From Caulobacter rhizosphaerae (GTDB lineage Bacteria > Pseudomonadota > Alphaproteobacteria > Caulobacterales > Caulobacteraceae), in the NCBI RefSeq assembly GCF_010977555.1, contig NZ_CP048815.1, positions 1,604,501 through 1,668,500 of the forward strand: a DNA stretch of 64,000 nucleotides. Direction: 5' to 3'. The translations under genes and the position numbers were made by a program. The notes beneath the pieces are model-generated. The model ran no database searches. It was not told where the DNA came from and worked only from the letters and a program-made list of their open reading frames with translations. Shown one piece after another: positions 51,703-61,525 of the stretch; positions within the stretch are counted from its first letter, which is position 1; each line of letters starts with the position of its first letter.

Positions 51703-52146
51703 ATGATCGACCGCAAGCATATCGGCGCCACGACGGAAGAGGTCTCGATCGACGTCGAACTCAGTCAACTGCGCCTGTTCTGTCAGGCGATCGGCGAGAC
51801 CAATCCAGTCTTCCTGGACGCCGAAGCGGCGCGCGCGGCCGGTCACGAGCGGATCCCCACCCCGCCCACCTATCCCCAGACCCTGCTGAACCTCAGCCCG
51901 TTCAAGAAGAACCTGGTTCTGGACGTGATCGAGGCCGATCTGGCCCGCATGCTCCACGGCGAGCAGGTGTTCGAGCATCACCACCCGATCCGCGTCGGCG
52001 ACACCCTTCGCCTGCGCCAGACCGTGGCCGACATCTACGACAAGAAGGGCGGGGCCCTGGAGTTCGTCGTGCTCGAAACGCTGGCCCGCAACCAGGACGA
52101 CGTCGTCTGCGCCACGCTGAAAAGCGTCGCGGTGATCAGGAACTGA
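51703..52146 (+). CDS. MaoC-like dehydratase, N-domain-type subunit
   Basis: 147 residues, a single hot-dog fold of the MaoC_dehydrat_N group (QLRLFCQAIGETNPVFLDAEAARAAGHERIPTPPTYPQTL). The hydratase-2 catalytic motif is absent, so it is the non-catalytic half of a two-subunit enoyl-CoA hydratase; the catalytic half is the next gene, 7 bp on. The arrangement recalls ChsH1-ChsH2 of cholesterol side-chain degradation. Confidence 0.88.
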   Translation: MIDRKHIGATTEEVSIDVELSQLRLFCQAIGETNPVFLDAEAARAAGHERIPTPPTYPQTLLNLSPFKKNLVLDVIEADLARMLHGEQVFEHHHPIRVGDTLRLRQTVADIYDKKGGALEFVVLETLARNQDDVVCATLKSVAVIRN

Positions 52147-52153
52147 GGCCGGC

Positions 52154-52573
52154 ATGAGCACGCATGACCTATCGACCCTGAAAGCTGGCGACCCCTTGCC
52201 GACCCTGACGACCGGGCCGATCACGCCCCTGACCCTGGCCCTGTTCGCCGGCGGGTCGGGGGACCACAACCCGATCCACGTGGACAAGGCGTTCGCCGCG
52301 TCCGCGGGTTTCCCCGACGTCTTTGCTCACGGCATGCTGTCGATGGCCTATCTGGGCCGGGCCCTGACCGACTGGGCCGGGGCGACGGCCGTCCGCCAGT
52401 TCGGCGTCCGGTTCGCCGCAATCACGCCCTTGGGCGCTACGGTCGCCTGTGACGGGATCGTCGAGCAGATCGTCGAACAGAAGGGCGAGCGGCTGGCCAA
52501 GCTGACGCTGCGGGCGACGGTCGTCGACGGCCCTGTCACCCTGGTGGGCGACGCCCTGGTGCGGATCGGCTGA
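52154..52573 (+). CDS. MaoC-like dehydratase, catalytic subunit
   Basis: 139 residues, a hot-dog fold with the hydratase-2 motif SGDHNPIHVDKAFAASAGF followed by VFAHGML. The catalytic Asp and His of R-specific enoyl-CoA hydratases are present. Partner of the preceding subunit and followed after 3 bp by an ACAD gene, so hydratase and dehydrogenase act on successive steps of one chain-shortening round. Confidence 0.9.
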   Translation: MSTHDLSTLKAGDPLPTLTTGPITPLTLALFAGGSGDHNPIHVDKAFAASAGFPDVFAHGMLSMAYLGRALTDWAGATAVRQFGVRFAAITPLGATVACDGIVEQIVEQKGERLAKLTLRATVVDGPVTLVGDALVRIG

Positions 52574-52576
52574 CCC

Positions 52577-53740
52577 GTGGACCTGAGCTTTTCCCCAGAG
52601 GACATCGCGTTCCGGGACCGGGTCCGGGCCTTCATGGCCCAGAACCTGTCGCCGGACACCCGCCGCAAGGTCGAGCAGGGCCGGGCCCTCGACAAGGCCG
52701 ACGTGGTCGAATGGCAAAGGACGCTGAACCGGGTTGGTTGGGCCACGCCCAGCTGGCCGGCGTCGGCGGGCGGCCCGGGATGGAGCGCCGTGCAGCGCTA
52801 CATCTTCATGGACGAGCTGTACGCGGCCTGCGCGCCCGAGCCGCTGTCGTTCAACGTCTCGATGATCGGACCCGTGCTGATCGCCTATGGCAGCGACGAG
52901 CAGAAGGCGCGTTTCCTGGAGGCGACGGCCAACCTGGACATCTGGTGGGCCCAGGGGTTCTCCGAGCCGGGCGCCGGATCCGACCTGGCGGCGCTCAGCG
53001 CCACGGCGGCGCGCGACGGCGACCACTATGTCGTCAACGGCCAGAAGCTCTGGCAGGGCATGGCGCACCGGGCCGACTGGATGTTCACCCTGGTGCGCAC
53101 CGATCCGAAGGCGGCCAAGAAGCAGGGCGGCATCAGCTTCCTGCTGATCGACCTGAAGAGCCCGGGCGTCACCATACGGCCGATCATCACCATCGACGGC
53201 CGCCATGAGGTCAATGAGGTGTTCCTGGACGATGTGCGGGTGCCGGTCGGCGACCGGGTGGGCGAAGAGAACCAGGGCTGGACCTACGCCAAGTACCTGC
53301 TGTCCAACGAGCGCACCGGCATCGCCCGGATCGGCATGACCCGGCGAATCCTGGCGCGGGTCGCCGACGCCCTGGCCAGCGTCGAAGCGGGCCTGACCGA
53401 AGCCGCGCAAGCACGGCACGCCGCCGAGGCGACCGCGATCGAGGCCGAGCTCCGGGCGCTGGAGATCACCCAGCTGCGCGTCCTGGCGGCGCAGCAGGCC
53501 GGGCAGGTCGATCCGCGCTCGTCGATCCTGAAGATCAAGGGCGTCGAACTGCGGCAGGCGGCTTCTGAGCTGTTGCTGCGCGTGGTCGGGCCGGCCGGCT
53601 ACGCCTTCGTCTACGAAGGCCAGGGCGAGGCGCCGTCCGAGGCGGCATCGAACTATTTCACCCTGCGCGCGGCCTCGATCTACGGCGGCGCCAGCGAAGT
53701 GCAGAAGAACATCATCGCATCGAGCGTGCTGGGCTTGTGA
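52577..53740 (+). CDS. Acyl-CoA dehydrogenase, large-type subunit of a second heteromeric pair
   Basis: 387 residues. FSEPGAGSDLAALSATAARDGDHYVVNGQKLW is the FAD-contact region, and the C-terminus has YGGASEVQKNIIASSVLGL. Starts at GTG 52577, 3 bp after the maoC stop. Pairs with the next ACAD 7 bp downstream. Confidence 0.92.
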   Translation: MDLSFSPEDIAFRDRVRAFMAQNLSPDTRRKVEQGRALDKADVVEWQRTLNRVGWATPSWPASAGGPGWSAVQRYIFMDELYAACAPEPLSFNVSMIGPVLIAYGSDEQKARFLEATANLDIWWAQGFSEPGAGSDLAALSATAARDGDHYVVNGQKLWQGMAHRADWMFTLVRTDPKAAKKQGGISFLLIDLKSPGVTIRPIITIDGRHEVNEVFLDDVRVPVGDRVGEENQGWTYAKYLLSNERTGIARIGMTRRILARVADALASVEAGLTEAAQARHAAEATAIEAELRALEITQLRVLAAQQAGQVDPRSSILKIKGVELRQAASELLLRVVGPAGYAFVYEGQGEAPSEAASNYFTLRAASIYGGASEVQKNIIASSVLGL

Positions 53741-53747
53741 GGGCGGG

Positions 53748-54785
53748 ATGAACTTCGAGCTTTCCGAAGACCAGGCGATGCTGAAGGACACGGCCGAGCG
53801 CCTGTTCGCCCAGGCGGCTGGCGATCCATCCGGCGACCTGTGGGCCAGGATGGCCGAGCTGGGCCTGCTGGCCGCGCCGTTCGCCGAGCAAGACGGCGGG
53901 CTTGGCCTGGGCCCGGTCGAGACGATGATCCTGGCCGAGGCGGCCGGGCGAGCCCAGGTCCTGACGCCCTACGCCAGTTCGATCGTCGCGGCCGGGACGG
54001 CCTTGCGGCTGGCGCCCGTCCCGCCGTCGGGCTTGATCGCTGGCTTGGCCGCCGGTGAGGTCCAATTCGCCTGGGGGCATGAGGAGCTGGGCATGCCCAG
54101 CGGCCAGGCCCGGCGGACGCGGGCGCGATCGTCCGGCGACGGCTGGATCCTGTCGGGCCGCAAGACCAATGTCGTCCACGTCGCCGGCGACGCACGACTG
54201 GTGGTCACGGCCACGACCGACGGCGGGCCGATCGTACTCATCGTTCCACTGGACGCCCAGGGCGTGTCACGCCGCGACCACCAACTGTTCGACGGGACGC
54301 CTGCCTCTGAGATCAGCTTCTACGAAGTTGGGGTGGAGGTCGGCGCCGTCCTGGCGCATGGGCCCGACGCCGCGACCTTGACCGAAAGGGCCCGCGAGCA
54401 TCTGGTCGCCTTCCGCGCCTCGGAGGCCGTCGGCCTGATGCAAGCCCTTCTGGACGCCACGCTGGAGCACCTGAGGACGCGCCGCCAGTTCGGCGAGCCG
54501 CTGTCGTCGTTCCAGGCCCTGCGGCACAAGGCGGCCGACATCCTCGTGGCGCTGGAGCAGGCGCGCTCGATGGCCATGCTGGCCGCCCTGTCCGTCGAAG
54601 ACCCCGAGGCCGAGATGCGGCGCAAGACCATCGCCCAGGTGCGGACGGTGGTCGCAAAGGCCTGCAAGCTGGTCGGCCAGGCCGCCGTGCAGTTGCATGG
54701 CGGGATCGGCGTCACCGAAGAGCACCCCGTCGGCCGCGGTTTTCGCCAGCTGACCCTGATCGACCTGGAGATGGAGCGGGGATGA
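53748..54785 (+). CDS. Acyl-CoA dehydrogenase, small-type subunit of a second heteromeric pair
   Basis: 345 residues, shorter than canonical ACADs. The N-terminal FELSEDQAMLKDTAERLFAQ and the C-terminal RRQFGEPLSSFQALRHKAAD and QLHGGIGVTEEHPVGRGF are conserved, while the middle beta domain is reduced. This is the expected beta-type partner of the preceding gene. Overlaps the degenerate SDR gene by 4 bp. Confidence 0.9.
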   Translation: MNFELSEDQAMLKDTAERLFAQAAGDPSGDLWARMAELGLLAAPFAEQDGGLGLGPVETMILAEAAGRAQVLTPYASSIVAAGTALRLAPVPPSGLIAGLAAGEVQFAWGHEELGMPSGQARRTRARSSGDGWILSGRKTNVVHVAGDARLVVTATTDGGPIVLIVPLDAQGVSRRDHQLFDGTPASEISFYEVGVEVGAVLAHGPDAATLTERAREHLVAFRASEAVGLMQALLDATLEHLRTRRQFGEPLSSFQALRHKAADILVALEQARSMAMLAALSVEDPEAEMRRKTIAQVRTVVAKACKLVGQAAVQLHGGIGVTEEHPVGRGFRQLTLIDLEMERG

Positions 54786-55498
54786 CCGCATCGGCCTCAA
54801 CCCACGGCGCCCTGGACGGGGCGCTGGCCCTGGTCGTCGAGCTGGGGCTGCCGCTGCTGTCCGGCGTCGGCGAGGGGCTGCGGGACGCCGGGGCCGAGGT
54901 CGTCACGTCGCGCGATCCGCGTTGGGCGGGGTCGCGCGAGGACGTCGACGCCGCCCTTCTGGCCGCCCTGGGTCCCGACCGCGCGCCGGCCCTGGCCGTG
55001 CTGAGCCTGCTTAGCGAGGAGACGACGACGCTTCGCCCGCTGAGCGATCTGGACCTTCAGGCCTGGCGGGCCGGAGCGGCGGATCCGATCCGGATCGCGA
55101 TGCGGGTGCTGGCGGCGCTTGGGGCGCGGATGAAGCCGGCGGGGCGAGGGACCATCCTGTTCCTGGCGCCGTCCCTGTCGCTGGTCGGCGGCTCGGGCAT
55201 GGTGGCCTTGAGCACCGCCCTGGAAGGCCAGCGCGGCCTGATGAAATCCATCGCCCGCCAATGGGGCGCGACCGGCGTGACGGTGAACTGGGCGGCGGCC
55301 GCGCCGCGCGCCCTGTCGCCTCACTTCGACGCCGCCGACCTGGCGGCCAAGGGCGACGCGGTTCCCATCGCCCTGGGCCGGCGTCCCGACGCCCGCACCG
55401 AGATCGCGGCCCTGGCCGCCTGGTTGGCGAGCCCGTCCGGACGTGGCGTGACGGGCGCCACCCTGATGGTCGACGGCGGCGAGTGGATGGTGCCATGA
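54782..55498 (+). CDS. Degenerate SDR-fold protein (predicted inactive)
   Basis: 238 residues. The overall SDR layout is recognisable at the C-terminus (GATGVTVNWAAAAPRALSPH and GRGVTGATLMVDGGEWMVP). The cofactor motif TGxxxGxG is replaced by ELGLPLLSG, NNAG is absent, and the YxxxK position reads TALEGQRG. It should bind no NAD(P) in the standard way. Overlap on both sides (ATGA) with an ACAD and an intact SDR suggests that it acts as a partner subunit. Confidence 0.8.
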   Translation: MTASASTHGALDGALALVVELGLPLLSGVGEGLRDAGAEVVTSRDPRWAGSREDVDAALLAALGPDRAPALAVLSLLSEETTTLRPLSDLDLQAWRAGAADPIRIAMRVLAALGARMKPAGRGTILFLAPSLSLVGGSGMVALSTALEGQRGLMKSIARQWGATGVTVNWAAAAPRALSPHFDAADLAAKGDAVPIALGRRPDARTEIAALAAWLASPSGRGVTGATLMVDGGEWMVP

Positions 55499-56286
55499 CG
55501 ACGCTGGACTGGACCTCGATGGCCGGCCTGCTGGCGGGCCGCGTCGCGATCGTCACCGGCGCCAGCGGCGGAGTCGGCCGGGGCCTGGCTAGAGCTCTGG
55601 CGCTGTCCGGCGCGCGCGTCGTCGTGGCGGCGCGCAGTCCCGCCGGCGGCCAGGAGACGGTCGCCGTGATCGAAGCCGAGGGCGGCCGGGCGCTGTTCGT
55701 CGCCACCGACGTCTGCGACGCGACGGCGGTGCGGTGCACGGTCGAGGCGACGGTCCAGGCCTTCGGCGGGCTGGACATCGTGGTCCACAACGCCGCCAGC
55801 ACCTTGGCGAAGCCCACGCCGCTCGAAGACATCGACGACGCCTTGTGGGCCGAGCAGGCCGGTGTCTCGCTCGACGCCCTGCATCACCTAGCGCACGCCG
55901 CCCTGCCGCACCTGCGCGATACGGGCCGTGGCCGCTTCCTGGTCCTGTCGTCGGCCCAGGGGCAGCACGGCGGGGCGATGAACCCCGCCTATACCGCCCT
56001 GAAGGCGGCGCAGCGCGGGTTCGTCAAGGCGTTGGCCCGCGAGTGGGGTCCGCACGACATCGTCGTCAACGCCCTGGCGCCGGCGGCCCTGACCGACGCG
56101 GCCAAGGCCTATCTCGACGCCGATCCCGAACGCACCCGCGAGGCGATGAAGAGCTTTCCGCTGGGCCGGATGGGCGACATGCGCGACGACATCGGACCGG
56201 CCGCCGTGGCCATGTGCAGCGACCTCTGGCGCTACGTGACCGGCCAGACCGTCAATGTCGACGGCGGGTACTATACGGCCCTGTAG
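55495..56286 (+). CDS. SDR family oxidoreductase
   Basis: 263 residues. TGASGGVG, HNAAS, LVLSSAQG and YTALK (YxxxK) are present. It directly follows the degenerate SDR, with which it may form a heteromer. Likely a 3-hydroxyacyl-CoA dehydrogenase of the maoC-ACAD unit. Last gene before a family B repeat. Confidence 0.9.
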   Translation: MTTLDWTSMAGLLAGRVAIVTGASGGVGRGLARALALSGARVVVAARSPAGGQETVAVIEAEGGRALFVATDVCDATAVRCTVEATVQAFGGLDIVVHNAASTLAKPTPLEDIDDALWAEQAGVSLDALHHLAHAALPHLRDTGRGRFLVLSSAQGQHGGAMNPAYTALKAAQRGFVKALAREWGPHDIVVNALAPAALTDAAKAYLDADPERTREAMKSFPLGRMGDMRDDIGPAAVAMCSDLWRYVTGQTVNVDGGYYTAL

Positions 56287-56292
56287 GGCCGT

Positions 56293-56402
56293 GCGTCCTT
56301 CGCGGCCTTGCTGCGCAAGGCGCCTCAGGATGAGGAATTCAATGCAAAGCAGTCCTCATCCTGAGGTGTGAGCCCCTCTTAGGGCGAGCCTCGAAGGACG
56401 CA
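56293..56402. repeat. Family B palindromic intergenic repeat, copy 5 (subtype I)
   Basis: GCGTCCTTCGCGGCCTTGCT on the left and GCGAGCCTCGAAGGACGC on the right are inverted outer arms. CCTCAGGATGAGGA and TCCTCATCCTGAGG are the inner arms. Lies between the convergent SDR and ALDH genes. Confidence 0.85.
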
Positions 56403-56414
56403 TGATCGAGAGCC

Positions 56415-57848
56415 CTAGGCCGAGGCCGTGAACTTCACATCCAGATAGGCCTGAAGCCCTTCGACGCCGCCCTCCTGGCCGTGGCCGGAATCGCGGACGC
56501 CGCCGAACGGGGTCTCGGGATTGGAGACGGCCAGGGTGTTCAGCCCGACCATGCCGGCCTTTAGCGCCGCCCCGATGTCGGCGATCCGGCGGGCCGAGGT
56601 CGAGAAGGCGTAGGCGGCCAGGCCATAGGGCAGGCTGTTGGCGCGCCGCACCACCTCATCGAAGTCGGCGAAAGGCACGATCGGCGCGACGGGGCCGAAC
56701 GGCTCCTCGGTCATGACCAGAGCGTCGTCGCCGATCCCGGTCACCACCGTCGGCGCGTAGAACCAGCCCTCGTTGCCGCGCCGCGCGCCGCCGGTCTCGA
56801 CCTTGCCGCCGCGGTCGCGGACATCCTGGACGATGGCCTCCATCGCCTGGATCCGGCGGGGATTGGCCAGGGGGCCCATCTGCACGCCGGCCTCCAGGCC
56901 GGCGCCAAGCTTCAGGCCCTTGGCGACGTCGGTGAACCTAGCGACGAAGCGGTCATAGGCCGCCTCCTGCACGAAGAAACGGGTCGGCGAGATGCAGACC
57001 TGGCCGGCGTTGCGATACTTCGCCGTCGCGGCCAACTCGGCCGTCGCCTCGACGTCGACGTCATCGAACACCACCACCGGTCCATGGCCGCCCAGTTCCA
57101 TGGTGGTGCGCTTGAGATCGTGAGCGCACAGCGCCATCAGATGCTTGCCGATGGCGGTCGAGCCGGTGAACGACACCTTGCGGATCGCCGGCGAGGCGAT
57201 CAGGTGGGCCGAGACCTCGGCCGGCTTGCCAAAGACCAGGTTCAGCACGCCCGCGGGCAGGCCGGCGTCGGCGAAGGCGCGGGCGATCTCGACCGCCGTG
57301 CCGGGCACTTCCTCGGCCGCCTTGAGCACCAGGGTGCAGCCTGCGGCCAGCGCGCCGCCGATCTTGCGGCAGGGCGTCAGGGCCGGGAAGTTCCACGGCG
57401 TGAAGGCGGCCACGGGACCGACGGGTTCGTGGGTCACGGTCATGGCCACGCCAGGGACGCGGCTGGGAACCACTCGGCCATAGGTGCGGCGGCCTTCCTC
57501 GGCGTACCATTCGATGACGTCGGCGGCGTAGGCGATCTCGCCGCGCGACTCCGCGACGGGCTTGCCCTGTTCCAGGGTCATCACCGTGGCGATGACCTCG
57601 ATGCGGGCCCGAATGAGGTCCGCCGCCCGGCGCAGGACCTTGGCGCGTTCGCTGGCGGTGGTCGCCGACCAGGCTGGAAAGGCCCGCGCCGCCGCGTCCA
57701 GGGCCGCGTCCAGGTCGGCCGCCGAAGCGTGCGGCAGGTCGGCGATCGGCCGGCCGGTGGCGGGATCGAACACCGGCTCGGTCACGCGGCCCTGGCCGGA
57801 CAGGAACCGGCCGTCGATGAACAGTTCGAGCGCGGTGTAGGTGGTCAT
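56415..57848 (-). CDS. NAD(P)-dependent aldehyde dehydrogenase (succinate-semialdehyde type)
   Basis: 477 residues. Catalytic Cys in NAGQVCISPTRF and Glu in TMELGGHGPV; the AAFTPWNFPALTPCRKIGGALAAG segment places it with the GabD-like group. It oxidises an aldehyde to the acid, probably the product of the neighbouring GMC alcohol oxidase. Third gene of the unit from 60593, 26 bp after the GMC stop. Confidence 0.93.
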   Translation of the reverse strand: MTTYTALELFIDGRFLSGQGRVTEPVFDPATGRPIADLPHASAADLDAALDAAARAFPAWSATTASERAKVLRRAADLIRARIEVIATVMTLEQGKPVAESRGEIAYAADVIEWYAEEGRRTYGRVVPSRVPGVAMTVTHEPVGPVAAFTPWNFPALTPCRKIGGALAAGCTLVLKAAEEVPGTAVEIARAFADAGLPAGVLNLVFGKPAEVSAHLIASPAIRKVSFTGSTAIGKHLMALCAHDLKRTTMELGGHGPVVVFDDVDVEATAELAATAKYRNAGQVCISPTRFFVQEAAYDRFVARFTDVAKGLKLGAGLEAGVQMGPLANPRRIQAMEAIVQDVRDRGGKVETGGARRGNEGWFYAPTVVTGIGDDALVMTEEPFGPVAPIVPFADFDEVVRRANSLPYGLAAYAFSTSARRIADIGAALKAGMVGLNTLAVSNPETPFGGVRDSGHGQEGGVEGLQAYLDVKFTASA

Positions 57849-57874
57849 GGAAATAGCCTTCGTTCTGGCCGTCG

Positions 57875-59485
57875 TCAGACGGCGCGCGCGTCTTCCAGGA
57901 TCATGTCCGCGGCTTTCTCCGCGATCATGACGATGCCGGCGTGGGTGTTGCCCGAGAGGACCGAGGGCATGATCGAGCCGTCCACGACCCGCAGGCCCGC
58001 GATCCCGTGCACCTTCAGCCGCTTGTCCACCACCGCGCCGGGATCGCTTCCCATCCGCGCGGTGCAGGTGGGGTGATAGATCGTGCTGCCTCGCTCGCGG
58101 CAGTAGGCCAGGAGCTGATCGTCGGACGCGCAGTCCAGGCCCGGCTCGACCTCGCTTTCAGCGAAGGGGAGCATGGCGGGCTGGCGCATGATGTCGCGCA
58201 GCACCTTCAGTCCGCCGACGGTGACGCGGCGGTCGGTCTCGGTGGCCAGGTAGTTCGGATCGATGGCGGGCGGCGTGAACGGGTCGGGGCTGACGATCTT
58301 CAGCGTGCCCCGGCTCTCGGGCCGCAGCTGGCAGGACGAGGCCGTGAATCCCGAGAAGGCGTGCAGCTTGTCGCCCATCTTGGTGGTCGAGAAGTTGATG
58401 AAGTGGATCTGGGTGTCGGGCAGGGCCACGGCCGGATCGGTCTTCAGGAAGGCCCCCGCGTAGCCGGCGCTGACCGTCAACGGTCCCCGCCGTTGAAGGG
58501 CGAACTTCAGGCCCACGCCCGCCATGCGCCACGGGCTGCGCATGTCGTCGTTGAACGTGATGGGCTGGGCGCAGCGTAGGACCATGCGCACTTGCAGGTG
58601 GTCCTGCAGGTCGGCGCCCACGCCCGGCAGGTCGTGAATCACGCGCACGCCGTATGCGGTCAGCAGGTCGCCTGGTCCGATGCCCGACAGCTGCAGAAGT
58701 TGGGGTGAGCCGATCGCGCCGGCGGCCAGGATGACCTCGCCGCCGGCGGTCGCCCGGGCCAGTTCGCGGTCGCGGCGCCACTCGACTCCCACCGCCCGAC
58801 GTCCTTCGAGCACCAGCCCGGTGGCGTGGGCGCGGGTCACGACCGTCAGGTTGGACCGCCGCCGGGCCGGCCGCAGATAGGCCACGGCGGAGCTGGCGCG
58901 AAGGCCGCGCCGCGAGGTGGTCTGATAGTAGCCGGCGCCCTCCTGGGTCGCGCCGTTGAAGTCGTCGTTGCGGGGGTGGCCCGCCTCCTGCGCCGCGGCG
59001 ATGAACGCGTCGCACAGCGGGTGGGGCTCGGCCTGGTCCGAGACGGGCAGGGGGCCGCCCTGGCCGTGGAAGGCGTCGGCGCCGCGCGCCTGGTCCTCGG
59101 CCTTGCGGAAATAGGGCAGGACGTCGTCATGGGACCAGCCGACATTGCCCAGCCGCCGCCAGGCGTCGAAATCTTCCTTCTGGCCCCGGACATAGACCAG
59201 GCCGTTGATCGAGCTGGAGCCCCCCAGCACCTTGCCGCGCGGCTGGCTGATCCTGCGGTCGTTGAGGCCGGGCTGCGGCGTCGTCTGGAACATCCAGTTG
59301 ACCTTGGGGTCGACGAACAGCTTGCCGTAGCCCAGCGGGATGTGGATCCAGGGATTGCTGTCCTCGCCGCCCGCTTCCAGCAGCAGGACCTTGTACTGGC
59401 CGTCGGCGCTCAGCCGGTTGGCCAGGACGCACCCCGCCGAACCCGCGCCGACGATGATGTAGTCGAAAGCGCCGAACTCACGCAT
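57875..59485 (-). CDS. GMC family flavin oxidoreductase (alcohol dehydrogenase-like)
   Basis: 536 residues. FAD Rossmann motif [17 protein letters not shown] signatures [18 protein letters not shown] and [15 protein letters not shown], and a C-terminal [17 protein letters not shown] with the catalytic histidine. It oxidises a primary alcohol to an aldehyde. Its start overlaps the 3' end of the upstream flavoprotein gene by 8 bp. Confidence 0.94.
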   Translation of the reverse strand: MREFGAFDYIIVGAGSAGCVLANRLSADGQYKVLLLEAGGEDSNPWIHIPLGYGKLFVDPKVNWMFQTTPQPGLNDRRISQPRGKVLGGSSSINGLVYVRGQKEDFDAWRRLGNVGWSHDDVLPYFRKAEDQARGADAFHGQGGPLPVSDQAEPHPLCDAFIAAAQEAGHPRNDDFNGATQEGAGYYQTTSRRGLRASSAVAYLRPARRRSNLTVVTRAHATGLVLEGRRAVGVEWRRDRELARATAGGEVILAAGAIGSPQLLQLSGIGPGDLLTAYGVRVIHDLPGVGADLQDHLQVRMVLRCAQPITFNDDMRSPWRMAGVGLKFALQRRGPLTVSAGYAGAFLKTDPAVALPDTQIHFINFSTTKMGDKLHAFSGFTASSCQLRPESRGTLKIVSPDPFTPPAIDPNYLATETDRRVTVGGLKVLRDIMRQPAMLPFAESEVEPGLDCASDDQLLAYCRERGSTIYHPTCTARMGSDPGAVVDKRLKVHGIAGLRVVDGSIMPSVLSGNTHAGIVMIAEKAADMILEDARAV

Positions 59486-60593
59486 GCAGCACCTCGCGGG
59501 CCAGTCGGGCGACCTCGTCGGCGATGGCCAGGGAGGCCGTCAGGCCGGGGCTTTCGACGCCGAACAGATTGATCAGGCCCGCGCCCGGGCCGGCGGGGTT
59601 GGCCTCGATGCGGAAGTCGGCTGGCGGCTCGCCGGGGCCCGAAATCTTGGGGCGAACGCCGGCATAACCCGGCGTCAGGGCTCCGTCGGGCAGGTCGGGC
59701 CAGTAGCGCCGCACCGCGCCGTAGAAGCGCTCCGCGCGGCGGGGATCCACCGCGTAGTCGGGTTCCTCGACCCATTCCACGTCTGGCCCGAACTTGGCCT
59801 GGCCGCCCATGTCGAGCGTCAGGTGGACGCCGAGGCCCCCCGGCTCGGGGGTGGGATAGATCAGGCGGCTGAAGGGTGACCGTCCCGACAGGGTGAAATA
59901 GCTGCCCTTGGCGTAGAAGGCCGTCGCCTTGGCGGGGGGCGGCAGTCCCTCGGTGGCGTCCGCCAAGCCTGGCGCGCCGAGGCCGGCGCTGTTGACGACC
60001 AGTCGCGCCTTCAGGGCCGGCGCGGGGTCTTCGCCGAGGGTCAGGGCGACGCCGTCGGTGTCCAGACGCATAGCCGTCACCGGGGTGTGAAAGGCCGTCA
60101 TCGCGCCGCGGGCCTCGGCCTCGCCCTGGAGCGACAGCATGTAGGCGTGAGAGTCGATAATGCCGGTCGAGGGCGAATGCAGCGCGGCCACGCAGGCCAG
60201 GGCCGGCTCCATCGCCCGGGCGGCGTCGGCGTCGAGCCAGGTCAGGTCGTCGACGCCGTTGGCCCGGGCGGCCGCCAGGATGCGTTCCAGGTCCGAGATC
60301 TGGTCGGCATGGCTGGCGACGATCAGCTTGCCGCAGCGCCGGTGCGCGATCCCGCGGCTTTCGCAATAGGCGTAGAGCTGGGCCTTGCCCCGGACGCACA
60401 GCCGCGCCTTGAGCGAGTCCCGGGGGTAGTAGATGCCGGCGTGGATGACTTCGCTGTTTCGGGAACTGACGCCCGAGCCGATATGGCCCTCGGCCTCCAG
60501 GATCACCACCTCGCGGCCGGCCAGGGTCAGGGCGCGCGCCGCCGCAAGACCGACGACCCCGGCGCCGATCACCACGCATTCGACTGTATCCAT
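59478..60593 (-). CDS. FAD-dependent oxidoreductase, L-2-hydroxyglutarate oxidase-like
   Basis: 371 residues, DAO family. FAD motif [28 protein letters not shown], then [27 protein letters not shown], the L2HGDH-type signature. It oxidises a 2-hydroxy acid; L-2-hydroxyglutarate is the best known substrate. Start ATG 60593 at the FAD motif; the frame upstream is not coding. First gene of the unit with GMC and ALDH, divergent from iclR. Confidence 0.9.
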   Translation of the reverse strand: MDTVECVVIGAGVVGLAAARALTLAGREVVILEAEGHIGSGVSSRNSEVIHAGIYYPRDSLKARLCVRGKAQLYAYCESRGIAHRRCGKLIVASHADQISDLERILAAARANGVDDLTWLDADAARAMEPALACVAALHSPSTGIIDSHAYMLSLQGEAEARGAMTAFHTPVTAMRLDTDGVALTLGEDPAPALKARLVVNSAGLGAPGLADATEGLPPPAKATAFYAKGSYFTLSGRSPFSRLIYPTPEPGGLGVHLTLDMGGQAKFGPDVEWVEEPDYAVDPRRAERFYGAVRRYWPDLPDGALTPGYAGVRPKISGPGEPPADFRIEANPAGPGAGLINLFGVESPGLTASLAIADEVARLAREVLHA

Positions 60594-60644
60594 GGGCCAG
60601 CGTAAACACGGGATCGGCGCGGGTTGAAGTCGCGCCCCGCCAGG

Positions 60645-60658
60645 ATCGCGGACGCGAT
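60645..60658. promoter_or_regulatory. ATCGC-N4-GCGAT palindrome, exact copy
   Basis: ATCGC-GGAC-GCGAT, within the longer palindrome GATCGCG-GA-CGCGATC, in the space between the divergent flavoprotein and iclR genes. Nearly identical over 20 bp to the copy at 27628. An IclR protein commonly binds its own divergent promoter. Confidence 0.75.
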
Positions 60659-60726
60659 CAGCCGGCCTGCGCATGGGGTGTTTTTCGGGGCGCGGGTCTC
60701 CTAGTCTGGCCTTGGACGGAGATGAC

Positions 60727-61512
60727 ATGACCGGCGATTCTGAGATCCTGGAACGCGACAGCGGCGGGCCCCGCGCCATGGGCCGGGTGCTGGCCCTGCT
60801 GGAGTTGCTGGCCGGTACGCCGGTGGGCCTGCCGCTCGCCGAGATCTCCGTCGCGCTGGGCGTGCCAAAGAGCACGCTGCTCAACAGTCTTCGTCCCCTG
60901 GTCAGCGACGATTTCCTGGTCGTCGAGGGCGTGCTCTACCGGTTGGGGCCGCGCGCCTTCCGCCTTGCGGCCACCATCGGCTCGGCCTACGACCTGCCGC
61001 GCCTGGTGCGGGGCTATCTGCGCGCCCTGGCCGACACGACCCAGGAGTCGGTCAATCTGGCCGTGCTCGACCATCAAACCCACCGTTTCGTCTATATCGA
61101 CGTTCTCGAAAGCCCGCGTCCGGTGCGCTACACGGTCCGCCTGGGCATGAGCGGTCCGCTCTATTCGACGGCGGCGGGGCGGGTGCTGCTGGCCTATCAG
61201 TCGACCGACTATCAGAACGACTACATCGCCAAGGCCAAGCTGACGCCGCTGACCGCCCGCACCAACACCGATCGCGAGGTTCTGCGAAGCCAGCTGGAGG
61301 AGGTCCGCCGCAAGGGCTTCTGGGTCAGCCTGGGGGAGTCAGTGGAGGATTCGGCCGCTGTGGCCGCGCCCGTGTTCGGACCGGACGGCGCTGTCCTGGC
61401 CGCGGTTTCGCTGGGCGCGCCCTCGGACCGGCTTCTGGCCAACCAGGACGCGCTGGTGGCCGCGGTCGTGAAAACGGCCGCGCACGCCTCGGGGGGCGTG
61501 GCGGCCGCTTGA
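60727..61512 (+). CDS. IclR family regulator
   Basis: 261 residues. The N-terminal winged helix [30 protein letters not shown] and the C-terminal IclR ligand domain ([38 protein letters not shown]) are both complete. GGAG lies before the ATG at 60727. Position next to an exact copy of the shared palindrome makes it the leading candidate for the regulator of the region (inference). Confidence 0.93.
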   Translation: MTGDSEILERDSGGPRAMGRVLALLELLAGTPVGLPLAEISVALGVPKSTLLNSLRPLVSDDFLVVEGVLYRLGPRAFRLAATIGSAYDLPRLVRGYLRALADTTQESVNLAVLDHQTHRFVYIDVLESPRPVRYTVRLGMSGPLYSTAAGRVLLAYQSTDYQNDYIAKAKLTPLTARTNTDREVLRSQLEEVRRKGFWVSLGESVEDSAAVAAPVFGPDGAVLAAVSLGAPSDRLLANQDALVAAVVKTAAHASGGVAAA

Positions 61513-61525
61513 CGCTCCCTCTTCC

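Noticed and set aside
60594..60884. Extending the L-2-hydroxyglutarate-oxidase-like protein to 468 residues
   Set aside because: The extension is rich in R, P and S, crosses the regulon palindrome and the iclR start, and would place about 97 residues before the FAD motif.
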